From Hyphomicrobiales bacterium (GTDB lineage: Bacteria > Pseudomonadota > Alphaproteobacteria > Rhizobiales > Rhizobiaceae), in the NCBI GenBank assembly GCA_900468625.1, contig UBUL01000001.1:25324-89323 (forward strand): a DNA stretch of 64,000 nt, in the 5' to 3' direction. Position numbers and translations under genes: made by a program. The notes below the pieces were generated by a model, which was given only the letters and a program-made list of their open reading frames with translations, was not told the DNA's origin and did no database searches. Shown one piece after another: positions 33,157 through 41,933 of the stretch. Within the stretch, counting starts at the first letter, position 1. Every line of letters starts with the position of its first letter.

Positions 33157-36100
33157 ATGGCGGCGCGGCAACGCATCATTCCGGTAAGGCGCGAATATAA
33201 TCGCTGGGTCGCGAACCAGACGCTGGAAGACTACGCCCTGCGTTTCACCGCCAAGAGCGCCCGGCAATTTTCATCGCAACGCATCTCGCAGACCGCGATC
33301 GGCGCTATTTCCTTCCTGGCGCTGGAGGCGATCGGCGGCACGATCACGCTTTCCTACGGCACGACCAACGCATTCTACGCCATCATCGTCGCCAGCCTCG
33401 TCATGCTGGCCGTGGGCCTGCCGATCAGCCGATATGCCATCCGCCATGGCGTCGATATCGATCTGCTGACACGGGGCGCGAGCTTCGGCTATATCGGCTC
33501 GACCGTCACCTCGCTGATCTATGCCAGCTTCACCTTCATGCTCTTTGCGATCGAAGCCTCGATCATGTCCGGCGCGCTAGAGCTGACGCTCGGCATACCC
33601 GTTTGGATCGGCTACATCATCAGTGCCGTGATGGTGATCCCGCTCGTGACGCACGGTGTGCGCCTCATCAGCCGGTTCCAGTTGCTGACGCAACCCTTCT
33701 GGATCGTTCTCAACATCCTCCCTTTCGCCTTTATCGCCTTTGCAGATTGGGGAAAATTCGATCTCTGGCGGGCCTTCGCCGGTATCCATCATCCTGCAAG
33801 CGCGCCGGGCACAGCCGCCCCTTTCGATCTGGTAGAATTCGGCGCGGCTTCGGCCGTCATCCTGGCGCTGATGTCGCAGATCGGCGAACAGGCCGACTTC
33901 CTGCGCTTCCTGCCGCCGGACGGCCACCGCAAATGGCGCCATCGCCTGGCCATCTTCCTGGCCGGGCCGGGATGGGTCATCATCGGCGCGCCGAAGCTGC
34001 TCGCCGGCTCATTTCTCGTCGTTCTGACGCTGACCTCAGGCGTAGGTCGCGCCGCCGATCCCGCACAGATGTATCTGACCGCCTTCGGCTATATGATCCC
34101 CTGGCACAATGCCGCGCTGCTTTTGATGGCTGCCTTCGTGATGATCTCGCAACTGAAGATCAACGTCATGAACGCCTATGCCGGCTCGCTCGCCTGGTCG
34201 AACTTCTTTTCGCGGCTGACACACAGTCACCCGGGCCGCGTCATCTGGCTGGTCTTCAATGTCACCATCGCGCTTTTGTTGATGGAACTCGGCATCTATC
34301 GGCTGCTGGAGGAGACGCTCGGCATCTTCTCGATCATCGCCATGGCCTGGCTCTGCACCGTTTCCGCCGATCTTTTCATCAACAAGCCGCTGGGGCTTGC
34401 CCCTCCCGGCATCGAATTCAAGCGCGCGCATCTCTACGACATCAATCCGGTTGGCCTTGGTGCCATGGCGCTTTCGGCAACCATCGCTCTCATCGCGCAT
34501 TTCGGCGTCTTCGGCTCGATTGCCGCATCGCTTGCACCCTATGTCACCCTGATCGTGGCATTCATCGCCTCGCCCGCCATCGCCTGGGCCACAAAGGGCA
34601 AATATTATCTCGCCCGCAAGCCACGGCAGAGCTGGAAGAACCTGACGACCATTACCTGCTCCGTTTGCGAACATCCGTTCGAGCCGGAGGACATGGCCTG
34701 GTGCCCAGCCTATGCCGCGCCGATCTGCTCGCTCTGCTGTTCGCTCGACAGCCGCTGCCACGACATGTGCAAGCCGAAGGCTCGGCTCAATACGCAGGTC
34801 GCCACCGTCGCAAAGACCCTGCTTCCTGAAAGTATCGTTGCCAAACTTGCAACGCGCCTCGGCCGCTACGGCATTGCCGTTGCCTTGGCGCTGACCGCCA
34901 TGGGTGCGATCCTGGCGATGATCGCGCATCAGGTCGGCGCCGCCTCGCCCGAGACCGCATCGGTGGTCGACCGCACCATCCTGATCGTCTTCTTCGTCTT
35001 TGCCGTGATCGCCGGCGTCGCCTGCTGGTTCTATGTGCTTGCCCATGACAGCCGTGTGGTCGCCGAGGAGGAATCCTCGCGCCAGAACACGCTGCTCCTG
35101 AAGGAGATCGCCGCCCACAAGAAGACGGACGCCGCCCTGCAGGGTGCCAAGGAGGCGGCAGAGGCGGCAAACCGCGCCAAGAGCCGCTATGTCGTGGGCC
35201 TCAGCCACGAATTGCGCACGCCGCTCAATGCCGTGCTCGGCTATGCGCAGATATTGGAACGCGACGAGACCATTCCGGCACCCCGGCAATCCTCCCTGAA
35301 GGTGATCCGCCGCAGCGCCGAGCATCTTTCCGGCCTGATCGACGGGCTTCTCGATATTTCCAAGATCGAGGCCGGCCGCCTGCAGGTCTATTCCAACGAG
35401 ATCAACATCCAGGATTTCCTCGACCAGATCGTCGACATGTTCCACCCCCAGGCACAAGCCAAGGGCCTGACTTTCATCCATGAGCGTGCCGCCGCCCTAC
35501 CCGACTATGTCCGCACCGACGAGAAGCGGCTGCGTCAGATCCTCGTCAACCTGCTTTCCAACGCCATCAAGTTCACCGATGCGGGCACCGTTCGCTTCGA
35601 GGTGGGTTACAGAAACCAGGTCGCGACTTTCACCGTTGCAGACACCGGCCGCGGCATCGCGGCAAAGGACATCACCCGCATCTATGAGCCTTTCCAGCGC
35701 GGCGAAGCCGATAGCATCAGACCGATGCCGGGCCTCGGCCTCGGCCTCACCATCACGCAGCTGCTGACCAATACGCTCGGTGGCGAGATTTCGGTCACCA
35801 GCGAGAAAGACGTGGGCTCAACCTTCAAGGTACGCCTGATGCTGTCGGCCGTAATCCGGCCTATGAAACCGCCGGCGCAGGAACAGCGTATCGTCGGCTA
35901 CGAAGACCCACGCCGCACCATCGTCGTCGTCGACGACAATGAAGATCATCGCGAGCTGATGCGCGAAATCCTGTCGCCGCTCGATTTCATCGTCCTGACC
36001 GCCGCCGGCGGTCCCGATTGCCTGACGCTGATCGAAGGCATCAAGCCGGATCTTTTCCTGGTCGATATTTCCATGCCCGGCATGAATGGCTGGCAACTCG

Positions 36101-36531
36101 TCTCGCGGCTCAGGGAAAATGGCCAGACGGCGCCGATCGTCATGCTGTCCGCCAATATCGGCGACGCTGCGGCCGCGACCGACAGCGACGACAGCCACAG
36201 CGACGCCATCGCCAAGCCGGTCGACATCCGTCAGCTTCGCGACAAGCTCGCCCTGCATCTCGGGCTGAAATGGATTTACGCCGATGCGTCCGCGCCGGTT
36301 GCGCCAAAACCGCCCCCACCGTTGAAAAGCCCGGGGATAGAGCATATCCGCGAACTGATCCGGCTCGGCGAGATCGGCTATGTCAGGGGCATGGAGGCAA
36401 AGCTTGCCGATCTGGCCAAGCTCGACGAGAACAAGCCCTTCACCGACGCCTTGCGTACCCATGTGCAGGCATTCGATCTCGACGGCTTCCTGAACGTGCT
36501 GCACGCCTTCGATACTGAAAAGGTTGAATAG
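33157..36531 (+). CDS. NCS1 permease-hybrid histidine kinase fusion
   Basis: A 1124-residue fusion. Residues about 20-490 form a twelve-helix transporter-like region of the nucleobase:cation symporter-1 type (start NRWVANQTLEDYALRFTAK; SAVILALMSQIGEQADFLRFLP). A Cys-rich segment follows at about 499-540 with nine Cys (CSVCEHPF, CSLCCSLDSRCHDMC). Two further membrane helices lie around 570-635. Then come a histidine kinase with H684 in SHELRTPLNA, N-box NLLSNAIKF at about 798, DTGRGI and GLGLGLTI, and a receiver with D926/D927, acceptor D970 and K1020. The last 60 residues are an unclassified helical domain. The design recalls CbrA-type SLC5-kinase sensors. It is divergent from urtA and adjoins a LuxR-type regulator gene. 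The ligand is inferred to be urea, allantoin, hydantoin or a nucleobase. Confidence 0.9.
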   Translation: MAARQRIIPVRREYNRWVANQTLEDYALRFTAKSARQFSSQRISQTAIGAISFLALEAIGGTITLSYGTTNAFYAIIVASLVMLAVGLPISRYAIRHGVDIDLLTRGASFGYIGSTVTSLIYASFTFMLFAIEASIMSGALELTLGIPVWIGYIISAVMVIPLVTHGVRLISRFQLLTQPFWIVLNILPFAFIAFADWGKFDLWRAFAGIHHPASAPGTAAPFDLVEFGAASAVILALMSQIGEQADFLRFLPPDGHRKWRHRLAIFLAGPGWVIIGAPKLLAGSFLVVLTLTSGVGRAADPAQMYLTAFGYMIPWHNAALLLMAAFVMISQLKINVMNAYAGSLAWSNFFSRLTHSHPGRVIWLVFNVTIALLLMELGIYRLLEETLGIFSIIAMAWLCTVSADLFINKPLGLAPPGIEFKRAHLYDINPVGLGAMALSATIALIAHFGVFGSIAASLAPYVTLIVAFIASPAIAWATKGKYYLARKPRQSWKNLTTITCSVCEHPFEPEDMAWCPAYAAPICSLCCSLDSRCHDMCKPKARLNTQVATVAKTLLPESIVAKLATRLGRYGIAVALALTAMGAILAMIAHQVGAASPETASVVDRTILIVFFVFAVIAGVACWFYVLAHDSRVVAEEESSRQNTLLLKEIAAHKKTDAALQGAKEAAEAANRAKSRYVVGLSHELRTPLNAVLGYAQILERDETIPAPRQSSLKVIRRSAEHLSGLIDGLLDISKIEAGRLQVYSNEINIQDFLDQIVDMFHPQAQAKGLTFIHERAAALPDYVRTDEKRLRQILVNLLSNAIKFTDAGTVRFEVGYRNQVATFTVADTGRGIAAKDITRIYEPFQRGEADSIRPMPGLGLGLTITQLLTNTLGGEISVTSEKDVGSTFKVRLMLSAVIRPMKPPAQEQRIVGYEDPRRTIVVVDDNEDHRELMREILSPLDFIVLTAAGGPDCLTLIEGIKPDLFLVDISMPGMNGWQLVSRLRENGQTAPIVMLSANIGDAAAATDSDDSHSDAIAKPVDIRQLRDKLALHLGLKWIYADASAPVAPKPPPPLKSPGIEHIRELIRLGEIGYVRGMEAKLADLAKLDENKPFTDALRTHVQAFDLDGFLNVLHAFDTEKVE

Positions 36532-36532
36532 A

Positions 36533-37456
36533 TTGGCTGAGCTTACCCATCCCCGCGACATAGTCTTGCTGGTGGACGATTCGCCCGAGGCGCTCGGCTT
36601 CCTCACGGACGCGCTCGAACAGTCCGGCTTCTCGGTTCTGATCGCCACGTCCGGATCGGCGGCTTTGAACATCGTCGAGCGCATTACGCCGGATCTCATT
36701 CTGCTCGATGCCGTCATGCCGTCCATGGACGGGTTTGAGACCTGCCGCCGGCTGAAGGCCAATGCCGGCATCGCCCAGATTCCGGTCGTCTTCATGACCG
36801 GGCTTACCGAAACCGAGCATGTGGTGCATGCGCTTGAGTCCGGCGGCGTCGATTACCTCACCAAGCCGATCAATGTCGATGAACTGCGCGCCCGCATCCG
36901 CGTCCACTTGCGCAATGCCCGCTCCGCCCAGAGCGCGAGAGTGGCGCTCGATGCTGCGGGCCGTCATCTCCTGGCGGTCAAGGGCGATGGCGCCATCCAT
37001 TGGTCGACACCCCAGGCAACCCGTCTCATCAACGCCGCCACCGGCAGCGACGACGGCCTCGATCTCGCCTCGAAACACATTGCCGCCTTCATGCTGGAAC
37101 GTGAACGGCTCGGCCCCGCTCGCGACAATCTTCTTTCCATGAACAATGGCGGTCAGGCAGCGCTGCAGTTCACCTTTCTCGGCGCCATCGGAGCCGACGA
37201 ATATCTCTTTCGCCTGACAGCCACCAGTCGGCGCGCCGACGACGGCGTTCTGCGTCAGCATTTCTCTCTGACGCAGCGCGAATCCGAGGTGCTGCTATGG
37301 CTCGCCAAGGGCAAATCCAACCGCGACATCGGCGAGATCCTCGGCCTGTCCGCCCGCACCGTGAACAAGCACCTGGAGCAGATCTACGTGAAACTGGGCG
37401 TTGAAAATCGGGCTTCCGCCGCCGTCAAGGCAGCGCATGTTCTGCACGAGGTGTAG
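36533..37456 (+). CDS. LuxR/NarL-family response regulator, partner of the NCS1-kinase
   Basis: A response regulator of about 307 residues: an N-terminal receiver with acidic LVDDSPE, acceptor Asp in LILLDAVMPSMDG (about D59) and Lys in LTKPIN; a middle region of about 100 residues with no clear family; and a C-terminal LuxR-type helix-turn-helix (LTQRESEVLLWLAKGKSNRDIGEILGLSARTVNKHLEQIYVKL). It starts with TTG, either 36533 (AAGG 9 bases upstream) or 36524, which overlaps the kinase stop codon. The overlap or close spacing means it is coupled to the kinase gene and is its likely phosphorylation partner. Targets are inferred to include urt/ure and the TACGT repeat at 33022. Confidence 0.9.
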   Translation: MAELTHPRDIVLLVDDSPEALGFLTDALEQSGFSVLIATSGSAALNIVERITPDLILLDAVMPSMDGFETCRRLKANAGIAQIPVVFMTGLTETEHVVHALESGGVDYLTKPINVDELRARIRVHLRNARSAQSARVALDAAGRHLLAVKGDGAIHWSTPQATRLINAATGSDDGLDLASKHIAAFMLERERLGPARDNLLSMNNGGQAALQFTFLGAIGADEYLFRLTATSRRADDGVLRQHFSLTQRESEVLLWLAKGKSNRDIGEILGLSARTVNKHLEQIYVKLGVENRASAAVKAAHVLHEV

Positions 37457-37497
37457 TGGCGAGCCATTCTTCTCCCAGCGTTGCGGGTCGAAGAATT

Positions 37498-38469
37498 CTA
37501 GGCAACCCGATCCGGCGGCGCTTGTCCGGCAAAGAAGGCAATGACGTTGTCGGCCACTTTCATGCCCATGGCGGTGCGCGTCTCTTCCGTGGCGCTGCCG
37601 AGATGCGGCAGGAGCACGACATTGTCCATCGCCCGCAACCGCTCGGGAATATTGGGTTCCGCCTCATAGACGTCGAGGCCGGCGCCGCGGATCTTTCCCT
37701 GCTCCAGCGCCGAAATCAGCGCCGCCTCATCGACGACATCGCCCCTCGCCGTGTTGATCAGGAAGGCGCCGGGCTTCATGGCCGCGAAACGGGCTGCATT
37801 CATCAGATGGCGGTTCCCGGCGCCACCAGGGCAGTGCAAGGAGACGAAGTCAGAGATTTCGAGAACGTCCTCTATCCTCTGCAACTGCACGGCGCCATAG
37901 CGCGCGGCTTCCATCGGATCGATAGCCGAGCGATTGTGGAAAACGACGTCCATGCCGAAACCGAAATGACAGCGCTGCGCGAATGCGCGGCCGATACGGC
38001 CGAAGCCGATGATGCCGACGGTCTTGCCGGTGACTTTGGTGCCGACGAGATGCGTCGGCCGCCAGCCGCTCCACGCGCCGGCCCTTAGCTCGCGCTCCCC
38101 CTCGCCGCTGCGGCGCGCGGCGGAAAGAAGGAGCAGCATGGCGAGGTCGGCCGTGCAGTCGGTCAAAACGCCCGGCGTGTTGGTGACGACCACGCCCTTT
38201 TCCCTGGCAGCCGCGATGTCGATGTGATTGAAGCCGACGCCGAAATTGCCGAGAATCTTCGTTCGGATCGTTTGGCCCTCGAAAAGCGCGGCCGGAAGCT
38301 TGTCGGAGACGGTCGGCAGAACCGCGTCATAGATGTGCAGCGCCTCGCGCAGCTGAGCCGCGTCGAGGGCCGTGTCATCCTTGTTCAGCGTGGTGTCGAA
38401 ACGCTCCGAAAGCACTGTCTCGACCGCCGCCGGCCAGCGCCGGGTAACGAGAATACGGGGTTTGCTCAT
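37498..38469 (-). CDS. D-isomer 2-hydroxyacid dehydrogenase (glyoxylate/hydroxypyruvate reductase-like)
   Basis: A 323-residue NAD(P)-dependent enzyme reducing a 2-oxoacid such as glyoxylate or hydroxypyruvate. The Rossmann motif is GKTVGIIGFGRIGRAFA (GxGxxG). Catalytic residues are visible: Arg in INTARGDVVDE, Glu in LDVYEAEPNIPE and His in LLPHLGSATEETR. ATG 38469 is preceded by AGGAG at 8 bases; a frame extension upstream is rejected. The gene is convergent with the response regulator gene and lies downstream of the bra genes on the same strand, but a terminator at 38582-38605 separates them. The exact substrate is not decided by sequence. Confidence 0.92.
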   Translation of the reverse strand: MSKPRILVTRRWPAAVETVLSERFDTTLNKDDTALDAAQLREALHIYDAVLPTVSDKLPAALFEGQTIRTKILGNFGVGFNHIDIAAAREKGVVVTNTPGVLTDCTADLAMLLLLSAARRSGEGERELRAGAWSGWRPTHLVGTKVTGKTVGIIGFGRIGRAFAQRCHFGFGMDVVFHNRSAIDPMEAARYGAVQLQRIEDVLEISDFVSLHCPGGAGNRHLMNAARFAAMKPGAFLINTARGDVVDEAALISALEQGKIRGAGLDVYEAEPNIPERLRAMDNVVLLPHLGSATEETRTAMGMKVADNVIAFFAGQAPPDRVA

Positions 38470-38581
38470 GCTGTCATTCTCCTGCCGATACACTGCTGGC
38501 GATACAGGGGCAGACTTAAAGCAGCTCCGGCAGGAAAGAAATGGCGAACCGCTTTCGCGGACATGAAAATGGCCCGAACGG

Positions 38582-38605
38582 AAAAGCCCGGCCAACGGCC
38601 GGGCT
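38582..38605 (-). terminator. Intrinsic terminator of the bra operon
   Basis: On the minus strand, AGCCCGGCC and GGCCGGGCT pair around GTT and are followed by TTTTC. It lies about 45 bases after the braC stop codon. Confidence 0.85.
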
Positions 38606-38648
38606 CCTCAGATCGCATGCCTGCCGAAAAGTCGGCATCTCTCTCAGA

Positions 38649-39770
38649 TTACTTCGAGATTTCAGCGTAGTTGTACTTGCCGTCGGAACCCTTGGACCAC
38701 TTGTACATGACGTAGTCCGGACGGGTAATGTCGCCCTTGGCGTTGAAGCCGAGGTCGCCGATAGCGGTCTTGAACGGACCCTTTGCCTTGATTGCGTCGG
38801 CAACGGCCATCGGATCGTTGGAACCGGCAGCCTTGGCGGCGGCGGCGATGACCTGCAGAGCCGAGTAGGAGTAGAGCGTGTAGCCTTCCGGCTCGTAGCC
38901 GGCAGCGCGGAATTTGGCAACGAGATCGGCGGAAGCCGGGTTCTTGCGCGGGTCCGGAGCGAAGGTCATCAGCGTGCCGTCGACGGCGTCGCCGGCGATG
39001 GAGGCCAGCTCGTTCGAGACGATACCGTCACCCGACATGAAGTGAGCCTTCACACCCTGGTCGGCCATCTGGCGCATGATGAGGCCGGCTTCCGTATGCA
39101 GGCCGCCGTAATAGACGAAGTCGACGCCAGCCTGCTTCATCTTGGAGATCAGGGCCGAATAGTCCTTGTCGCCGGGGGTGATGCCTTCATAAAGAACTTC
39201 CTTCATGCCGTCGGCATTGAGGTTCTTCTTGGTTTCGTCAGCCAAGCCCTGACCATAAGGCGTCTTGTCGTGAACGATGGCAACCTTGGCGCCCTTGAAA
39301 TTGTCGGCGATATACTTGCCGGCAACCTCGCCCTGCTGGTCGTCACGGCCGCAGGTGCGGAAGGTGTTCCACAGGCCGCGTTCGGTGAACTTCGGGTTGG
39401 TCGAGGCGGGAGTGATCTGCAGGATGCCGTTTTCAGCGTAGACTTCCGAGGCCGGAATGGAAACGCCGGAGTTGAAGTGACCGACAACGAACTTCACGCC
39501 GTCGGCAACGAACTTGTTCGCGACCGAAACGCCCTGCTTGGCATCGGAGACGTCGTCGCCGAGTTCGATCTTGATCTTTTCCCCATTGATGCCGCCGGCC
39601 GCGTTGATGTCGGCAGCTGCCTGCTCTGCACCCTTCTGAAGCTGCGAGCCAAACGCAGCGTTCGGGCCGGTCAACGGACCGCCAACGCCAACAATGATGT
39701 CTGCCTTGGCAACGCCGCCGAAAGCGATCATCGCCGACAAAGCCACCGCCGACAGAAGATACTTCTTCAT
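38649..39770 (-). CDS. braC: Branched-chain/broad amino-acid ABC transporter binding protein
   Basis: A LivJ/BraC-type periplasmic protein of 373 residues. The signal peptide is [23 protein letters not shown]. The mature part starts [33 protein letters not shown], with conserved [19 protein letters not shown], the [14 protein letters not shown] block and [23 protein letters not shown] lies 7 bases before ATG 39770. It follows the ATPases and permeases encoded upstream on the same strand, the order braDEFG-orf-braC seen in rhizobia. The rhizobial Bra system takes up many amino acids. A terminator follows. Confidence 0.95.
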   Translation of the reverse strand: MKKYLLSAVALSAMIAFGGVAKADIIVGVGGPLTGPNAAFGSQLQKGAEQAAADINAAGGINGEKIKIELGDDVSDAKQGVSVANKFVADGVKFVVGHFNSGVSIPASEVYAENGILQITPASTNPKFTERGLWNTFRTCGRDDQQGEVAGKYIADNFKGAKVAIVHDKTPYGQGLADETKKNLNADGMKEVLYEGITPGDKDYSALISKMKQAGVDFVYYGGLHTEAGLIMRQMADQGVKAHFMSGDGIVSNELASIAGDAVDGTLMTFAPDPRKNPASADLVAKFRAAGYEPEGYTLYSYSALQVIAAAAKAAGSNDPMAVADAIKAKGPFKTAIGDLGFNAKGDITRPDYVMYKWSKGSDGKYNYAEISK

Positions 39771-39954
39771 ATTATTACTCCCAATTTTTGAGCGGGTTCC
39801 GTTTGATCTGCCCTGCGCGATACCCACCAATCATCACGCCGGCAACGCTTGCATTCCGAATTCTGGAAGCATGACCCGGCCCGTTCCCGTCTGCTTTTTA
39901 TGGGCTGGGTGACGCTTGGTTGTACGAGAGACTGTGCCTAGTTTGGGCGCACTG

Positions 39955-40308
39955 TCAATTCTTCTTCTTCCAGGAAAAGGCTGAGGTCTTTTCATAGAGC
40001 CAGTAATAATTGTTCACCATTTGATCGGTACGCCGATACCGGTACCCAGCCGTCGCAAAGATCAGCAGAAGCGCGACGTCGATGATGTAGATGATGACGT
40101 CGAACACCGGGCCGTCGAACAGCGCATGGTGCAGAAACTGCAGGCCAAGGCCGATCAGAAAGCTGTATATGACGACAAGCGGATAGGTTTCCCAGCTGGA
40201 AGCGACAGCGCGGCCTGCGCGCCACGCGGTCCAGAAACCCAGGATGACGATAACGGCGCGGATGACCATGCGGCCGCCGGTATCGCTGTCGAAGAGAAGT
40301 CCCTGCAT
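39955..40308 (-). CDS. Small conserved membrane protein in the bra operon (DUF6867-like)
   Basis: A 117-residue protein with three likely membrane helices (about residues 15-33, 42-60 and 68-88) and a basic C-terminus ending KKKN. Family identity (DUF6867) is from memory of the start MQGLLFDSDTGGRMVIRAVIVI and is not certain. It lies 24 bases after braG and upstream of braC on the same strand, so it is co-transcribed with the amino-acid transporter. No function is known. An accessory or regulatory role in transport is possible. Confidence 0.75.
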   Translation of the reverse strand: MQGLLFDSDTGGRMVIRAVIVILGFWTAWRAGRAVASSWETYPLVVIYSFLIGLGLQFLHHALFDGPVFDVIIYIIDVALLLIFATAGYRYRRTDQMVNNYYWLYEKTSAFSWKKKN

Positions 40309-40332
40309 CTCAAATTCTCCGCGAAACGAAAC

Positions 40333-41061
40333 TCAATGATGTCCGCCTTCGAGATAGGCGGCGCGTACTTCCGGATTGGCGAGCAAGTCCTTGCCCGAAC
40401 CGCTCATCGTCACCCGGCCGTTGACCATCACATAGGCGCGGTCGGAAAGCTTCAGCGCCGCAAAGGCATTCTGTTCGACGAGGAACACGGTGAGCCCTTG
40501 GGTCTGGTTCAGAACCTTGATCGCTTCGAAGATGCCCTTGACGATCAGCGGTGCCAAGCCAAGCGAGGGCTCGTCCAGCAGCAGCAGTTTCGGGCGTGCC
40601 ATCAGTGCACGACCGATCGACAGCATCTGCTGCTCTCCGCCGGAAAGCGTTCCGCCGCGCTGCGACTGGCGCTCCTTCAGGCGCGGGAAGAGCGTGAAGA
40701 TCTTCTCGACATCCTCATTGAAGTATTTGAGCTTGTCGAGGCTCGCACCCATCTGCAGGTTTTCATAGACGGTCATACGCGGAAAGATGCGCCGCCCCTC
40801 CGGCGATTGCGCGATGCGAAGCCGCGCGATCTCGTGCGTCGGCATGCGCGTAATATCCTGACCGTCGAAAGTAACCGAGCCGTTGCGTGCCTGCGGGCTG
40901 CCGCAGATCGTCATCATCAGCGTCGACTTGCCGGCGCCGTTGGCGCCGATCAGGCTGACGATCTCGCCGCTGTTGACTTCGATGTCGACGCCGGCAAGGG
41001 CGCGGATATTGCCGTAATAGGTCTCGACACCCGCGACTTTCAGAAGTGCTTGCCCCGCCAT
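40333..41061 (-). CDS. braG: Amino-acid ABC transporter ATPase (LivF type)
   Basis: A 242-residue ATPase with Walker A GANGAGKST, signature LSGGEQQMLSIGRA and Walker B LLLLDEPSLGLAP. The EPSLGLAPLIVKGIFE stretch is typical of LivF/BraG. The ATG at 41061 overlaps the braF stop by one base (TGATG); a TTG one codon earlier is unlikely. With BraF it energises the BraDE channel. Confidence 0.95.
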   Translation of the reverse strand: MAGQALLKVAGVETYYGNIRALAGVDIEVNSGEIVSLIGANGAGKSTLMMTICGSPQARNGSVTFDGQDITRMPTHEIARLRIAQSPEGRRIFPRMTVYENLQMGASLDKLKYFNEDVEKIFTLFPRLKERQSQRGGTLSGGEQQMLSIGRALMARPKLLLLDEPSLGLAPLIVKGIFEAIKVLNQTQGLTVFLVEQNAFAALKLSDRAYVMVNGRVTMSGSGKDLLANPEVRAAYLEGGHH

Positions 41062-41933
41062 CAATTTTCACCCTCTTGGAGGTGTTCGACTTCGGCAATC
41101 ACCTCTTCCACTTCCTCATCTTCGACACCCAGATAGGCGGCGATCACGCGAGGGTCGTTCTTGACCTCATCCGGTGTGCCGTCGGCAATCTTCTGCCCAT
41201 ATTCGAGCACGATGACATGGTCGGAAATTTCCATGACCACGGACATGTCGTGTTCGATCAGAAGGATCGATGTGCCGGTGTCCTTGCGGATGCTGCGAAG
41301 GAATTCGTTCAGGACCAGAGATTCGCGAGGGTTCAGACCGGCGGCCGGCTCGTCCAGGCAAAGCAGTTCCGGACCCGTGCACATGGCGCGGGCAATTTCC
41401 AGGCGGCGTTGCGCTCCGTAAGGAAGGTCGCCGGCCGGATCGTCAGCCCGATCGATGAGATCGGCCTTTTCGAGCCAGAAGCGTGCAAGCTCGATCGCAT
41501 TCTTCGCCTCGGACCGGTAGGGGCCGATGCCGAGCAGGCCGAGGATCGTATAGCCGGAGGCACGCATCAGCTTGTTGTGCTGCGCGACCAGCAGATTTTC
41601 CAGCACGGTGAGACCCGAAAACAGCCGGATGTTCTGGAAGGTACGCGCCACCTTGGCTTCGCGCGTGATCCGAAAATCCGCAAGCCGCTCCAAGAGGTAT
41701 TCCTTGCCGTTATTCTGGTTGAGGCTGATCATGCCCATGGTTGGCTTGTAGAAGCCGGTGATGCAGTTGAACACCGTCGTCTTGCCGGCGCCGTTCGGCC
41801 CGATCAGCGCCGTGATGTCACCACGCTTCGCCTCGAAGGAGAGGTCGTTGATCGCCATCAGGCCGCCGAACTTCATCGACAGGTGATCGACCTTCAGCAG
41901 GATGTCGTTAGGGGTTGCGGTCACAGCATTCAT
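41061..41933 (-). CDS. braF: Amino-acid ABC transporter ATPase (LivG type)
   Basis: A 290-residue ATPase with Walker [35 protein letters not shown] (the LivG-type FQNIRLF region), a signature in the form [14 protein letters not shown] and Walker [17 protein letters not shown]. The C-terminal tail is Glu-rich ([22 protein letters not shown]), an acidic extension beyond the usual LivG end. It starts one base into the braE stop (TGATG), so the two are coupled. Confidence 0.95.
   Translation of the reverse strand: MNAVTATPNDILLKVDHLSMKFGGLMAINDLSFEAKRGDITALIGPNGAGKTTVFNCITGFYKPTMGMISLNQNNGKEYLLERLADFRITREAKVARTFQNIRLFSGLTVLENLLVAQHNKLMRASGYTILGLLGIGPYRSEAKNAIELARFWLEKADLIDRADDPAGDLPYGAQRRLEIARAMCTGPELLCLDEPAAGLNPRESLVLNEFLRSIRKDTGTSILLIEHDMSVVMEISDHVIVLEYGQKIADGTPDEVKNDPRVIAAYLGVEDEEVEEVIAEVEHLQEGEN

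Noticed and set aside
38516..38580. A further copy of repeat family A upstream of the 2-hydroxyacid dehydrogenase gene
   Set aside because: Only short pieces resemble the family (CAGCTCCGGCAGGAA, CCGCTTTCGCGGA), not enough to claim a copy.
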